The translations under genes were made by a program, and so were the position numbers. DNA of 64,000 nt from Rivularia sp. PCC 7116 (GTDB taxonomy: Bacteria > Cyanobacteriota > Cyanobacteriia > Cyanobacteriales > Nostocaceae): the NCBI RefSeq assembly GCF_000316665.1, contig NC_019678.1, positions 7,969,001 through 8,033,000 of the forward strand, written 5' to 3'. The notes under the pieces are model-generated. The model made no database searches. It had not been told where the DNA came from and was given only the letters and a program-made list of their open reading frames with translations. This document shows, one piece after another, positions 46,781 to 55,924 of this stretch (positions within the stretch are counted from its first letter, which is position 1; each line of letters begins with the position of its first letter).

Positions 46781-49700
46781 ATGAGTAATCAAAGCACGAA
46801 TGTACCTCCTGTAGATTTGGTAATTGTTATCGATACTAGTCCTTCGATGAAGGATGAAGCACAAGCTTTGAGTCTAGCTGCTGAAAGTGCAATTAAAGCA
46901 GCAAAGTCTAGCTGTCCATCAGATTTAAGAGTTGCTTGGTTTGGTATCGAAGGTGTTTGGAAAGGAACCAAGTTTAATCAAACTATTAGAGACTATCTGA
47001 CAACAAAGTTAAAGATATCAGAATCTCAACTCCGAGGTAGAAAGAGAGGAGAATTAAAGTCAGCAGGGGCACAGGAAGATGCCGCTCGTGCTGTAGAGGA
47101 TATATCAAATTTCTTTGATTGGAGAAAAAATGCCAAGCGAGCAATTTTCTATTTAGGAGATGAAGCATTAGAAGGTGGTGGAAGCAAGACAGAGAAAGCA
47201 GATATAGCAGCAGCAAATCAAGCAATTGAGAAAGCTATAGCTGCTAAAGTTGCGGTGAATACCTATTTTGGAACTTCTAAAAGCAAGCATCAAGAAGGAG
47301 TAAAAAAGGAATACGCTAGAGTTGCGGGTGAAACGGGGGGACGATATTTTACCGATAAAGATGCAATCGATGGTTTTAGTGCAGTTTTAGAAAAAGTTAT
47401 TTGTGGAAGTCGTAATTCTACTATTAAGTTGAAGCCGGGGACAGTTTACGTTCAAGACAGCGTTAAAAATGAATTGAGCAAGCTTTATACCTTGGATTTA
47501 TCCACGGGTAAAACTAATTTAATTGGTGAAATTGCTACAGAAATTTCCGATATAGCTTTTGTCGATGCCGAGCTTTACGGACTTGATTTAGAGCAAGATA
47601 AATCAAAGTTAGTTAAAATCGATTTGAATACGGGTAATGCAGAAGCAGTTGGTAATTTAGGTTTTGCTGCTTCTGGTTTAGCATATAGTTCTAAATTCAA
47701 AACTTTATATGCATCAACTGCCAAAGAAATAGTTTCCATAGATATTAATACGGGAAAAGCAAAGCCAGTATTAAAAGTAGCAGATAAAGATTATAACTGC
47801 GGTGAAATTGCTTTTGATAGCGATGCTAAAGCTTATGTTACCTTAATTGGTTATGCTAAGAAAAAGTTACTAGCAATTTGCGATTTAACTGCTGGTACTG
47901 TTAAGAATATTGGCGATACTGGTTTTGCGGATATAGCTAGCTTAGAGTTTGTTGGTGACACTTTATATGGTGTAACTGGCAACTTTCATAACTTAGGTAA
48001 AGACGGGCAATTAATTTGCATCGATACCAAAACTGGTAAAGGAACTCTAGTTACAACAACCGAACCCAAAGGAAGATGGGCAGGAATTAGTATTTATCAA
48101 CCAGTGGATGAAGTAAATACAGTTTCCGAATCTACTTCTATAAACGATAGTAAAAAACAAGAAAAAGTATCTCAAGTCATCGGAAACCAGGAGAAAGCAA
48201 TGAGTCTTTTAACCATCGATACCAAAGACAATTGTTATGTCATCGACCCCGGACAAATGAATCACTTGCAGCAGAATGTTGCGAATTCTTTTACCTTAGA
48301 TAAGGGTATTTACAATATTAGTATTAATAGCGGTAGTTACAAATATGCCAAGAGTAAAGCCGAAGGAGAACCTTTTGTTTTACTTTGGATATATGGAGAA
48401 GGTGGTGCTACATTTGTTAATCAAAATACCGGATTTGAAACCGGTGCAACCTGGACAACTTTAAATGGGTATAATAATCATTTAAAAATAGATGTGAAGC
48501 AGAAAGCTGTTATTTGCGGCTTATTTTTTGATGTTAATAATAACGAAAATAGCGGTTCGATAAAATTATTGATTACCAGCAACAAAGCATATTTCAATCC
48601 TCAAGAATTAACGATTGATAGCAAGAATAATTGTTATGTCTTAGATGAAAAATATTTATCTAGTCTCAAACAGTCTGGTAAAAATTTGGTTGAGATAAAT
48701 CCTGGTAATTACACAATTAAAATTCGCGAAGGAAATGCAAGTTACTGGTCGGATAATAAGAAGTTTAAATTAGAGCCTTGGGCTTTACTCTGGGTTAAAG
48801 GTGGAAAATTTGTGACTAAATTAGCTGGGGTAGATTCGGAAGAAAGCTGGATTTCGTTGAATGGTTTCAATGATGAAATTGTTTTAGAAGTTCAAGAGAA
48901 AACTACATTATCTGGGTTCTTCTTCGATACATACAAGGAAGATAATGAAGGTCAAATAGTTTTAGCGATTGAAACAATTAACGCAACAGAATTAAATAAC
49001 AAAAAACAACAAAATAAACAAGAGCAACAAGAATTAGTCGCTAGTGCTGGTAGTTCAAGTAGTACTAGTAAAAGCTCTAATTCAGGTTCGAGTAAAAGTA
49101 CAACTACTATTACTTCTGGTGGAGGAAGCACCAGTACAACTACCGTCACTACAGGTGTAAATAGCGGTAAAGCCAATTTTAGCTTCAGCTTTGACGAAGC
49201 TCAAATGGAAAAGATGTGGCAGCAAATGGCAGCCAAAATCAATACTTCTGTCACTTTGAATAATGACGAAGACGGGAAGAAAGAAGTTTATTGGGATCAG
49301 TTAGAAAACTGGATTTTAAAAGGTTATCAAAACCAAGCTAAAGGTTTAGCTATGCAGGTAGCTAGATTGGAATTCATGATGAAAGCACTTACCCAACAAA
49401 TGGAGGTGAATTTTAATCAGAACTATCAAGCTTGGACTGGTCATTTTGATAGTCGAATCCATGATTTGATGACTACTAGAATTAACAGTTTAATTTCCGA
49501 AAAAGTTGGGATTCAAATCAACGATCAAAGCCAGAATATTAAAAATTTGGTCGTTCATCAAATGCAGGATGACTTAGAACAAAGAGTTGATTCTGCTTTG
49601 AACTTGAAAATTTCTCAAAAGCAGCAGGAAATTAAGAACCAAGTGGTTCAACAAATGCAGCAAGAATTAGAACAGCGGATTGATTCTGTTGTTAATTTAA

Positions 49701-50683
49701 AGATTTCTAATCAAGCTCCAGAAATTAATAATTTGGTCGTTCAGCAAATAGAAGGTGATATTGATAAACGGATTGACAATGTAGTTAATCTCAAAATGAC
49801 CAATCAAAGTCAAGATATTAACAATCAAGTGCTGGGACAAATTCGCAACGATATGGATGGACGTATCGATTCCGTAGTTAACTTAAAAATTGCCGACCAA
49901 AGCCAGAATATCAAGAATTTGGTGGTTCAGCAAATGCAATCAGATATGGAGAAGCGTATCGATGCAATAGTTAACTTAAAAGTTGCCGATTTAGGTCAAG
50001 ATATTAATAATCAAGTAACTCAGCAAATCAAAAAAGATGTTGAAGAGCGAATTGATTCTGTAGTTAACTTAAAAATTTCTGACCAAAGTCAAAATATAAA
50101 GAATCAGGTAGTTCATCAAATACAAAGCGATATTGATAATCGCATCAATTCTGTAGTCGATTCTAAGACAGATAACAACGTTAACGTAGTTGTTAATAAC
50201 GTAATTGGTGATATTGATAATCGCATCAATGCCAACTTTGAAAATAAAATTATTAACTTCCGCGACGATGTAAGTTCGATTGTTAAAAATGAAGTTTCTA
50301 ATAATATGGACTCAATTAAAACTAACGTATTGAGCGATATTAGAAACCAGCAATTCTTCACTGATATGCAGTCCATAAAAGCCGAAGTAGAAAACTTTTA
50401 CTCCCGTCTGGGACAGTTTGAAACTCAATTGAATTTACGTATTAGTCAAGGTGATACCCAACTGTATAACTGGACATTGGAACAGCTAACAGCACTTCAA
50501 GGATGTTTGACAGATAGAGAAGCTCTGGTAGAAATGTTTGAAACCTTCAGCGCTCAACTGAAGAACAAACTAGACGGTGCAGATTGCGTTAATCCCACCA
50601 GATTTACTCAATTGAATGCAACTATCAGCACTCAGCAACTATCACCTTCCCCACAAACTCCTCAGTTACCAGGGAACAGTTAA
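46781..50683 (+). CDS. VWA-domain protein with propeller-like, PPC-like and 31-residue coiled-coil repeats
   Basis: The ATG at 46781 is preferred (ACAGGAAT just before it; the frame is open to 46736), giving 1,300 residues. The VWA domain begins PVDLVIVIDTSPSMKDEAQA with an intact MIDAS DxSxS. A section with repeated YTLDLSTGKTNLIGE and VKIDLNTGNAEAVG strands resembles a beta-propeller. Two similar ~130-residue beta domains follow (both start with TIDxKxNCYVxD). After a Ser/Thr/Gly linker and an alpha helix comes a long coiled coil with at least six 31-residue units (NLKIS..Q.I.N.VV.Q, then D...RIDSVV). No signal peptide. It may be the scaffold or adaptor of the surrounding ATPase module. Confidence 0.85.
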   Translation: MSNQSTNVPPVDLVIVIDTSPSMKDEAQALSLAAESAIKAAKSSCPSDLRVAWFGIEGVWKGTKFNQTIRDYLTTKLKISESQLRGRKRGELKSAGAQEDAARAVEDISNFFDWRKNAKRAIFYLGDEALEGGGSKTEKADIAAANQAIEKAIAAKVAVNTYFGTSKSKHQEGVKKEYARVAGETGGRYFTDKDAIDGFSAVLEKVICGSRNSTIKLKPGTVYVQDSVKNELSKLYTLDLSTGKTNLIGEIATEISDIAFVDAELYGLDLEQDKSKLVKIDLNTGNAEAVGNLGFAASGLAYSSKFKTLYASTAKEIVSIDINTGKAKPVLKVADKDYNCGEIAFDSDAKAYVTLIGYAKKKLLAICDLTAGTVKNIGDTGFADIASLEFVGDTLYGVTGNFHNLGKDGQLICIDTKTGKGTLVTTTEPKGRWAGISIYQPVDEVNTVSESTSINDSKKQEKVSQVIGNQEKAMSLLTIDTKDNCYVIDPGQMNHLQQNVANSFTLDKGIYNISINSGSYKYAKSKAEGEPFVLLWIYGEGGATFVNQNTGFETGATWTTLNGYNNHLKIDVKQKAVICGLFFDVNNNENSGSIKLLITSNKAYFNPQELTIDSKNNCYVLDEKYLSSLKQSGKNLVEINPGNYTIKIREGNASYWSDNKKFKLEPWALLWVKGGKFVTKLAGVDSEESWISLNGFNDEIVLEVQEKTTLSGFFFDTYKEDNEGQIVLAIETINATELNNKKQQNKQEQQELVASAGSSSSTSKSSNSGSSKSTTTITSGGGSTSTTTVTTGVNSGKANFSFSFDEAQMEKMWQQMAAKINTSVTLNNDEDGKKEVYWDQLENWILKGYQNQAKGLAMQVARLEFMMKALTQQMEVNFNQNYQAWTGHFDSRIHDLMTTRINSLISEKVGIQINDQSQNIKNLVVHQMQDDLEQRVDSALNLKISQKQQEIKNQVVQQMQQELEQRIDSVVNLKISNQAPEINNLVVQQIEGDIDKRIDNVVNLKMTNQSQDINNQVLGQIRNDMDGRIDSVVNLKIADQSQNIKNLVVQQMQSDMEKRIDAIVNLKVADLGQDINNQVTQQIKKDVEERIDSVVNLKISDQSQNIKNQVVHQIQSDIDNRINSVVDSKTDNNVNVVVNNVIGDIDNRINANFENKIINFRDDVSSIVKNEVSNNMDSIKTNVLSDIRNQQFFTDMQSIKAEVENFYSRLGQFETQLNLRISQGDTQLYNWTLEQLTALQGCLTDREALVEMFETFSAQLKNKLDGADCVNPTRFTQLNATISTQQLSPSPQTPQLPGNS

Positions 50684-50725
50684 CAGCGAACAGTGAATTG
50701 AATTAATCTTTGTAGTGGGAGCATC

Positions 50726-50800
50726 TTGCTCCCTATTACTCATTACTTATTACTTATTACTCATTACTTATTACTCATTACTCATTACTTATTACTCATC
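50726..50800. repeat. Tandem octamer repeats ATTACTCA/ATTACTTA
   Basis: About eight ATTACT(C/T)(A) units just before the cyclase-like gene. If translated from the upstream frame they give an LLLITHY repeat that is unlikely to be real protein. Confidence 0.7.
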
Positions 50801-50812
50801 AGGTTTGAAGGG

Positions 50813-51811
50813 ATGCACTACGCTTCAAGAGTTACTTACAAAGGTTCGCTAAATATTTTGGGAAGACTAATAAATGAACGATTAAAACCAGAAGCAGATA
50901 AAACGCAAATCGATGCTCGAATTTGGAATTTATTTGGCGATAATTGGACGGTAATGTCCGTATCTTTATCTGGTTTATCGCGTTTCGTTGCGGAATCTAG
51001 TGTAGTTAATTTTTTACAAATTACTTATGAAGCTAAACGGATATTGATAAACTGCATGAACGCTTATGATAGTGTTTTTGTAAATACAGAAGGGGTTAAT
51101 AGCTTAATTCTATTTAAAGAAACAGTAGAAGCTGTTGAATGCGCTATTGATATGCAAAGAGCGGTTGAGAAATATAATTTAGATAAGACTGATGCTGAAA
51201 AGATTTTGATTCGTGTGGGTATTGGTTATGGAAAAATATTAACTGTTAGTATGCAGAATATTTTTGGTATGGAGGTTAATGCTGCTAGCAAGTTAAGTAG
51301 CGATACTGCTAAAACTGGAGAAATTTTAATTACCGATTCTGTTGTATCTCGTATTAGCAAAATGTCTGGTATTGGCTTGGGGAAAACAGATTCGATTCCT
51401 CCTGGGGTTAGTGGTGCTTTAAAAATTAATTATGATTCCTATGAAAAACCAGCCAACAAGATTAATCAGCAACGAATTATTTCTGAATTAAAACAAATTA
51501 CAGATAATTTAGTTGATTTAAATAATTCAGAATATTTGTTTGAAGTTGTATGTTGGCATCATTCGATTACTACCCCTTGGGATTTATTACAAGTTTTACA
51601 AAATCCTCCCAATACATCTATTAAAAACCAAACACTTGATAACTTTTTTAATAGAAAGTTGAAGGATTACAAAGAATTAGTTAGCTATTTGAACAAAAAT
51701 TTATCTGATATCAAAGTTTATCGAATTGGTAAAGATGAACTTCAAATTTACATTATTGGACAATCTCTTGATAGTTCAATAGGTTTATCAATGACTCCTA
51801 TTGAGATATAG
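50813..51811 (+). CDS. Degenerate class III nucleotidyl cyclase-like protein
   Basis: 332 aa from ATG 50813, preceded by GAAGGG. The frame is open to 50726 through tandem repeats and is not used. Residues ~45-190 follow the class III adenylate/guanylate cyclase fold: VMSVSLSGLSRFVAE, YDSVFVNTEGVNSLILF, ECAIDMQRAVEKYN, IRVGIGYGKILT, GMEVNAASKLSSDTAKTGEI. Both metal-binding aspartates are missing: the 'aDI.GF' strand is SVSLSGL and the 'GDa' loop is EGVNS. The usual Arg in VN.A.RL is Lys. Catalysis is therefore unlikely and a signalling or binding role more likely. A C-terminal ~130-residue domain is unknown. Last gene of the 41832-51811 run. Confidence 0.75.
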   Translation: MHYASRVTYKGSLNILGRLINERLKPEADKTQIDARIWNLFGDNWTVMSVSLSGLSRFVAESSVVNFLQITYEAKRILINCMNAYDSVFVNTEGVNSLILFKETVEAVECAIDMQRAVEKYNLDKTDAEKILIRVGIGYGKILTVSMQNIFGMEVNAASKLSSDTAKTGEILITDSVVSRISKMSGIGLGKTDSIPPGVSGALKINYDSYEKPANKINQQRIISELKQITDNLVDLNNSEYLFEVVCWHHSITTPWDLLQVLQNPPNTSIKNQTLDNFFNRKLKDYKELVSYLNKNLSDIKVYRIGKDELQIYIIGQSLDSSIGLSMTPIEI

Positions 51812-51815
51812 GAAA

Positions 51816-51921
51816 TGCTAGTACCACTTCGCGGAAGTAAGAAGTGAGAAATAAGAAGTTTGATTTCCTAGGCTTTTCAGCCATTTTTAATGGTTGCCTT
51901 ATTTATGCCGACTTATGCTAG
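51816..51921. repeat. ~105-bp dispersed repeat, copy 2 (partner at 9681-9780)
   Basis: Starts GCTAGTACCACTTCGCGGAA and ends CCGACTTATGCTAGT. Block order is the same as copy 1 in E4. Confidence 0.7.
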
Positions 51922-51941
51922 TTATTACAGTGAGATAAATA

Positions 51942-52262
51942 ATGCAATCAGATGAACTAAGACAGTTCTTTGACGATGCTTTGAAAAAATTAGATAATGA
52001 GCGCTATTTTGTTAGATAATTAGGAGATAGGTTTGAAATAAATGAAGTTCCCGATATTGTAAAAAAAGCTTATCTTTATTACAAAGAAAATGTCAAAAAT
52101 CTAGAATCCGATAGTGTTAAACTTTATAAATTTTTTGTAGATATTATCGCATTCTATGCAATATATGTGATGTCAGACAAGGAAACTTCTTGTTGAGAAG
52201 TTTATAGTCAAGCTGGAGAACTAATTGCTTGTCTTAGGTATGATGGTGAGCATAATTCGTAA
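51942..52262 (+). pseudogene. Small gene with two in-frame stops
   Basis: One frame of 107 codons reads MQSDELRQFFDDALKKLDNE and then RYFVR, TAA, LGDRFEINEVPDIVKKAYLY, then KLYKFFVDIIAFYAIYVMSD, TGA, EVYSQAGELIACLRYDG. The residues on either side of both stops are protein-like, so this is a recent pseudogene of an unknown family. Unusual stop read-through is less likely. The 3' end runs into AATTCGT heptamers (52254-52279). Confidence 0.6.
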
Positions 52263-53125
52263 TTCGTAATTCGTAATTCGTGAATTGATTGATTGGAGCA
52301 GTCAAGAAAAAAATGGTACCGTTTTAAATTAGTAGCTCTTTTACTTCTGATTTGGTATTGCATCAAAAATTAAAATTAAAATTAAAAGGAGAGCTTCTTT
52401 CTTAAATTTTAAGGGTTCTCTGGGTTCTCTGTGGTTTTTTCTCGCAAACCGGTGCAACCGGCATTAATATTAATCCTTTTCACAAGAGCCAAAATCCTCG
52501 CGACAAAATTTCTTGCTTCTAATATTTTTATTGAGGCTAGCTTTTGCCTATATAGGCAAGGACTTATACTGCCAGAATTTTTGATCGCAGGTTCGGGTGA
52601 ATCCAACAAAATCATACTTAATTTTAAGCAATCATTTGTAACATTTATCAAAATAGATAATATTGCAGCTTCTGATATGCGATCGCAAAATAAAAAATCT
52701 TACTTTTCTAACTTATTTCAAATAATTGATAAGTATTAATTAATTTTATTTTTCGGGTATATCAAGCTACAATTCTTCTTTTGAATAGATTTAACAGCAG
52801 AATTCAATCATAAATTATATTAACAAATCAAATATTTATTAGTAACTCTTTTAAAACTATTCCTACTTTTCTGACTTTTTTATTCATCAGCAAAAAATAA
52901 GATTATTCAGTTTAATATTCTATTTATAATTTATTGAAACACTATTGCTATAGAATAAATGTTGAAATACAATTCCGCTTAGTTACTAAATTCAATTAAA
53001 GAGAATATCCCTAATTTTTATTTTAATCCAATTGAATGAATTGCGATTAAGAAGCGCTTTTTTAATACACTATATTTGTGAATATATCAATTAATAATTT
53101 GTAATCCTTTTTATGTAGATAGCTT
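52263..53125. other. Gene-free region upstream of the cyanobactin cluster
   Basis: Contains TTCGTAA heptamers at its start, a perfect 16-bp palindrome TTGCCTATATAGGCAA at 52544-52559 and a HIP1 site at ~52680. Minus-strand AAAAGT pairs lie at 52699-52717 and 52862-52883 (AAAAGTCAG AAAAGTAGG). Overlapping short frames on both strands look random. The cluster promoter must lie here. Confidence 0.6.
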
Positions 53126-55171
53126 ATGACCAATTCAACTATTATGCTTAATGCTTTGTCACCCGAGCAACTGAGTAACCGAGGTAGCCCCGAAATCTGT
53201 ATTGCTATCCTCGATGGTTTGGTAGATATGGCTCACCCCTGTTTCGAGGGAGCTAATCTGACTCGACTCTCGACACTGGTAGCGGGAGATACATCTGTTA
53301 CAGGCAGTATGTCTGCTCACGGTACTCATGTAGCAAGCATAATTTTTGGTCAACCTGGTAGTGCTGTTGAAGGTATCGCTCCACGGTGTAAGGGTTTAAT
53401 CGTACCAGTATTTGCAGATGACCGTCTCAAAGCTTCTCAATTAGATTTAGCTCGGGGAATCGAGCAGGCTGTTGAAGCTGGAGCAAATATTATCAATATC
53501 AGCGGCGGACAGCTTACGGATTTTGGTGAAGCTGAAGGCTGGTTGGAAAATGCTGTTAATCTTTGTAAGGCTAACAATGTGCTGCTGGTAGCAGCAGCTG
53601 GTAATGATGGTTGCGATTGCTTACACGTACCTGCGGCTATACCTACTGCACTAGCAGTGGGAGCGATGGATGCTAGTGGAAAACCGCTCGATTTTAGTAA
53701 CTGGGGTCAAGCTTATCAAAATCAAGGGTTACTAGCTCCTGGAGAAAACATCCTCGGGGCAAAACCTGGGGGTGGTACAGTACGCCTTAACGGTACTAGT
53801 TTTGCAGCCCCCATTGTTTCTGGTGTAGTCGCTTTACTCTTGAGTCTCCAGGTACAGCGAAGGGAAACCCCAAATCCCCAAAAGATTCGCAAAATTTTAT
53901 TACAAAGTGCTTTACCTTGCAATCGCGATATGCCGGAAGCAGCGCGACGGTGTTTAGCAGGAAGGCTGAATATTTCAGGTGCATTAACTTTATTAACAGG
54001 AGGAAATATGGCTGAAGAATTGACATCAGTAGTAGATGGTATGGAAGCCGCAGGATGTGGTTGTGGTGGTGGGATAGAACCTGTAGTTAAGACAGAGGAA
54101 AAGCTACAGCAAAGCGAACAGGTGGCTATTGAAGCAAGCGCAGATAATACACAAACCTTGTTAGGTGAGGTAAATTCAAGTGCTGCTCAAGCTCGGAATT
54201 CAACCGCAGTAGTAGAGTCTGCTAATTCTAATATCCAGCAAAACGTTGTTCAATCATCCCAAATATCTGCAATGCCAAATCAAACGTCTAATCTTGTAAC
54301 TGCCAGCCAAGCCCCCAGCGAATTGGCTTCATTAGGGGAGTTAGTCTATGCCTTGGGAACCCTTGGCTACGACTTTGGAAGTGAAGCTCGTCGCGATTCA
54401 TTCAAACAATTGATGCCTGCTGCTAGTATTGCAGGAACAACGGTTCCGGCGAATCCCTATGATGCTCGTCAAATGGTAGATTATTTAGGGAGCAATCTTT
54501 CCGAAGCGCGTTCGCTAATTTGGACGTTGAACATAGAATTAACCCCAGTCTATGCCATTGAACCCAAAGGGGCTTTTGCGCGGGAAGTCTATCAGATTTT
54601 GCAGCAACTGATGTCCGGTCAAATTCAAGCCGAGGACAGCGAAGATTATGTTGAGCGCGTGAGTATTCCTGGTTTATTAACCGGACGTACCGTTAAATTA
54701 TTTTCCGGACAGGTAGTACCGCTGATCGAACCGCAAAGTACGCGGGGTATGTATGGTTGGAAAGTTAATACCTTAGTTAATGCAGCGCTTCAGACTGTTC
54801 AAACAGGAGAAGGAGGGGATGAAGACGCGATGCGTCGCACTTTAGGTAGTTTCTTGAATCGGGTGTATTATGATTTACGTAATTTAGGAAAGACTTCTCA
54901 AGATAGAGCGCTTAATTTTGCGGTTACTAATGCTTTTCAGGCTGCTTCTACCTTTGATAGAGCTGTAGCAAATGGTATGGAACTTGATAGTATTAACGTT
55001 GAGAAAAGTCCTTTCTGCCGTTTGGATAGCGATTGTTGGGATGTTAAATTAAAATTCTTTGACCCTGAAAACAGCCGTCGTGCCAAGAAAATCTATCGTT
55101 TCACCATTGACGTGAGCGATATAATCCCAGTTACCTTGGGAGAAGTTCGTTCTTGGTCATCACCTTATTAA
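53126..55171 (+). CDS. patA: Cyanobactin N-terminal protease (PatA homologue)
   Basis: Subtilisin-like serine protease that removes the leader from the modified precursor. 681 aa. The S8 domain (~20-280) has the triad in AILDGLVD (Asp), SAHGTHVASIIFG (His) and LNGTSFAAPIVSG (Ser), plus VAAAGNDG for the oxyanion Asn. A Gly/Cys patch (GCGCGGG) starts a variable linker. The C-terminal ~270 residues (LVYALGTLGYDFGSEARRDS to TLGEVRSWS) are the domain shared by PatA and PatG, also found in PatG here. First gene of the cluster; patB follows 30 bp later. Confidence 0.95.
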   Translation: MTNSTIMLNALSPEQLSNRGSPEICIAILDGLVDMAHPCFEGANLTRLSTLVAGDTSVTGSMSAHGTHVASIIFGQPGSAVEGIAPRCKGLIVPVFADDRLKASQLDLARGIEQAVEAGANIINISGGQLTDFGEAEGWLENAVNLCKANNVLLVAAAGNDGCDCLHVPAAIPTALAVGAMDASGKPLDFSNWGQAYQNQGLLAPGENILGAKPGGGTVRLNGTSFAAPIVSGVVALLLSLQVQRRETPNPQKIRKILLQSALPCNRDMPEAARRCLAGRLNISGALTLLTGGNMAEELTSVVDGMEAAGCGCGGGIEPVVKTEEKLQQSEQVAIEASADNTQTLLGEVNSSAAQARNSTAVVESANSNIQQNVVQSSQISAMPNQTSNLVTASQAPSELASLGELVYALGTLGYDFGSEARRDSFKQLMPAASIAGTTVPANPYDARQMVDYLGSNLSEARSLIWTLNIELTPVYAIEPKGAFAREVYQILQQLMSGQIQAEDSEDYVERVSIPGLLTGRTVKLFSGQVVPLIEPQSTRGMYGWKVNTLVNAALQTVQTGEGGDEDAMRRTLGSFLNRVYYDLRNLGKTSQDRALNFAVTNAFQAASTFDRAVANGMELDSINVEKSPFCRLDSDCWDVKLKFFDPENSRRAKKIYRFTIDVSDIIPVTLGEVRSWSSPY

Positions 55172-55201
55172 GACTACCCTCGAAATTACTTAGAACAAAC
55201 T

Positions 55202-55435
55202 ATGAGACTTCCTTACCTTTCCCCCCCAGTCAAACGTCCCCATTTTATGCAGCCTGCAACATCAGTTGATTTAGAAAATGGTCGTCTTGAAGATTTAGTG
55301 CATATTCGGATGGATTTGCTCCACGGTGCGAACTATAACGACCCAGCAGCATTTGAATATCGCAGCTATAACCAGGTGATGACATCAAGGTACGGTGGTG
55401 GTTTTGGCGGGACGATCGGAGGTAGATTTTATTAA
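55202..55435 (+). CDS. patB: PatB-like cyanobactin cluster protein
   Basis: 77-aa small protein starting MRLPYLSPPVKRPHFMQPAT and ending in a Gly-rich tail (RYGGGFGGTIGGRFY). Matches the PatB/AcyB/McaB family of short proteins present in most cyanobactin clusters. The biochemical role is not known, and it is dispensable for product formation in heterologous systems. Its place between patA and patC is the usual one. Confidence 0.85.
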   Translation: MRLPYLSPPVKRPHFMQPATSVDLENGRLEDLVHIRMDLLHGANYNDPAAFEYRSYNQVMTSRYGGGFGGTIGGRFY

Positions 55436-55653
55436 TTTACCCTTTATGACTTGGCGCACTTAGTTCGCGTAAGCACTCGGTCAGTATCTGTATAATTCGT
55501 CTTACTCCTGTTCCGCTCTAAGATTACCTATAAAAATTTCCCCCCCACTCACTCACTCCCTCACTCTCTCCCTCCATCAGTTAGGTAACCTTTCACCGGG
55601 AAGGGAGTATCACCCTCCGGGTGAATTCCACGCTTCTAATCAAAGGTAGAATC

Positions 55654-55851
55654 ATGATTAAACCCAAAGCTAAACAACCAACTCCAAAAGATAACGAAGA
55701 AGACGCTACCAAGGAAACAGCCGAAGCGAGTATGTCAGCAGCCACTGGGTTAGAAGATTATGCTTACTGGTTGAAAACTATTGCTAAAGAGCAAGCGACA
55801 AAATCCGATCGGGAAAGAAAGCCTTTTCGGAGAGGTCGGATTTGGGCTTAA
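55654..55851 (+). CDS. patC: PatC-like cyanobactin cluster protein
   Basis: 65 aa from ATG 55654, which has AAAGGTAG upstream; a GTG at 55621 is possible but less likely. Acidic middle (KDNEEDATKETAEAS), a conserved-looking GLEDYAYWLKTIAKEQATKS and a basic end (RKPFRRGRIWA). Fits the PatC/TenC/TruC family, function unknown. Between patB and patC (55436-55653) are only a pyrimidine-rich CACTCACTCCC tract and no gene. Confidence 0.78.
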   Translation: MIKPKAKQPTPKDNEEDATKETAEASMSAATGLEDYAYWLKTIAKEQATKSDRERKPFRRGRIWA

Positions 55852-55924
55852 TTATTAATAGGTAATGGGTAATTGGGAATAGGTAACATTACCCTCAAAA
55901 AACAACATCAAAGCAGAAAATGAA

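Noticed and set aside
50726-50812. N-terminal extension LLLITHYLLLITHY of the cyclase-like protein as a membrane anchor
   Set aside because: Encoded by ATTACTCA tandem repeats. A better start with GAAGGG lies at 50813.
52409-52739. Overlapping short frames on both strands upstream of patA
   Set aside because: They mirror each other, have random composition and lie where the cluster promoter is expected.
53126-55171. S8 protease at 53126 as a stand-alone subtilisin
   Set aside because: It shares its C-terminal domain with PatG and is followed by patB/patC/patD homologues, so it is PatA.
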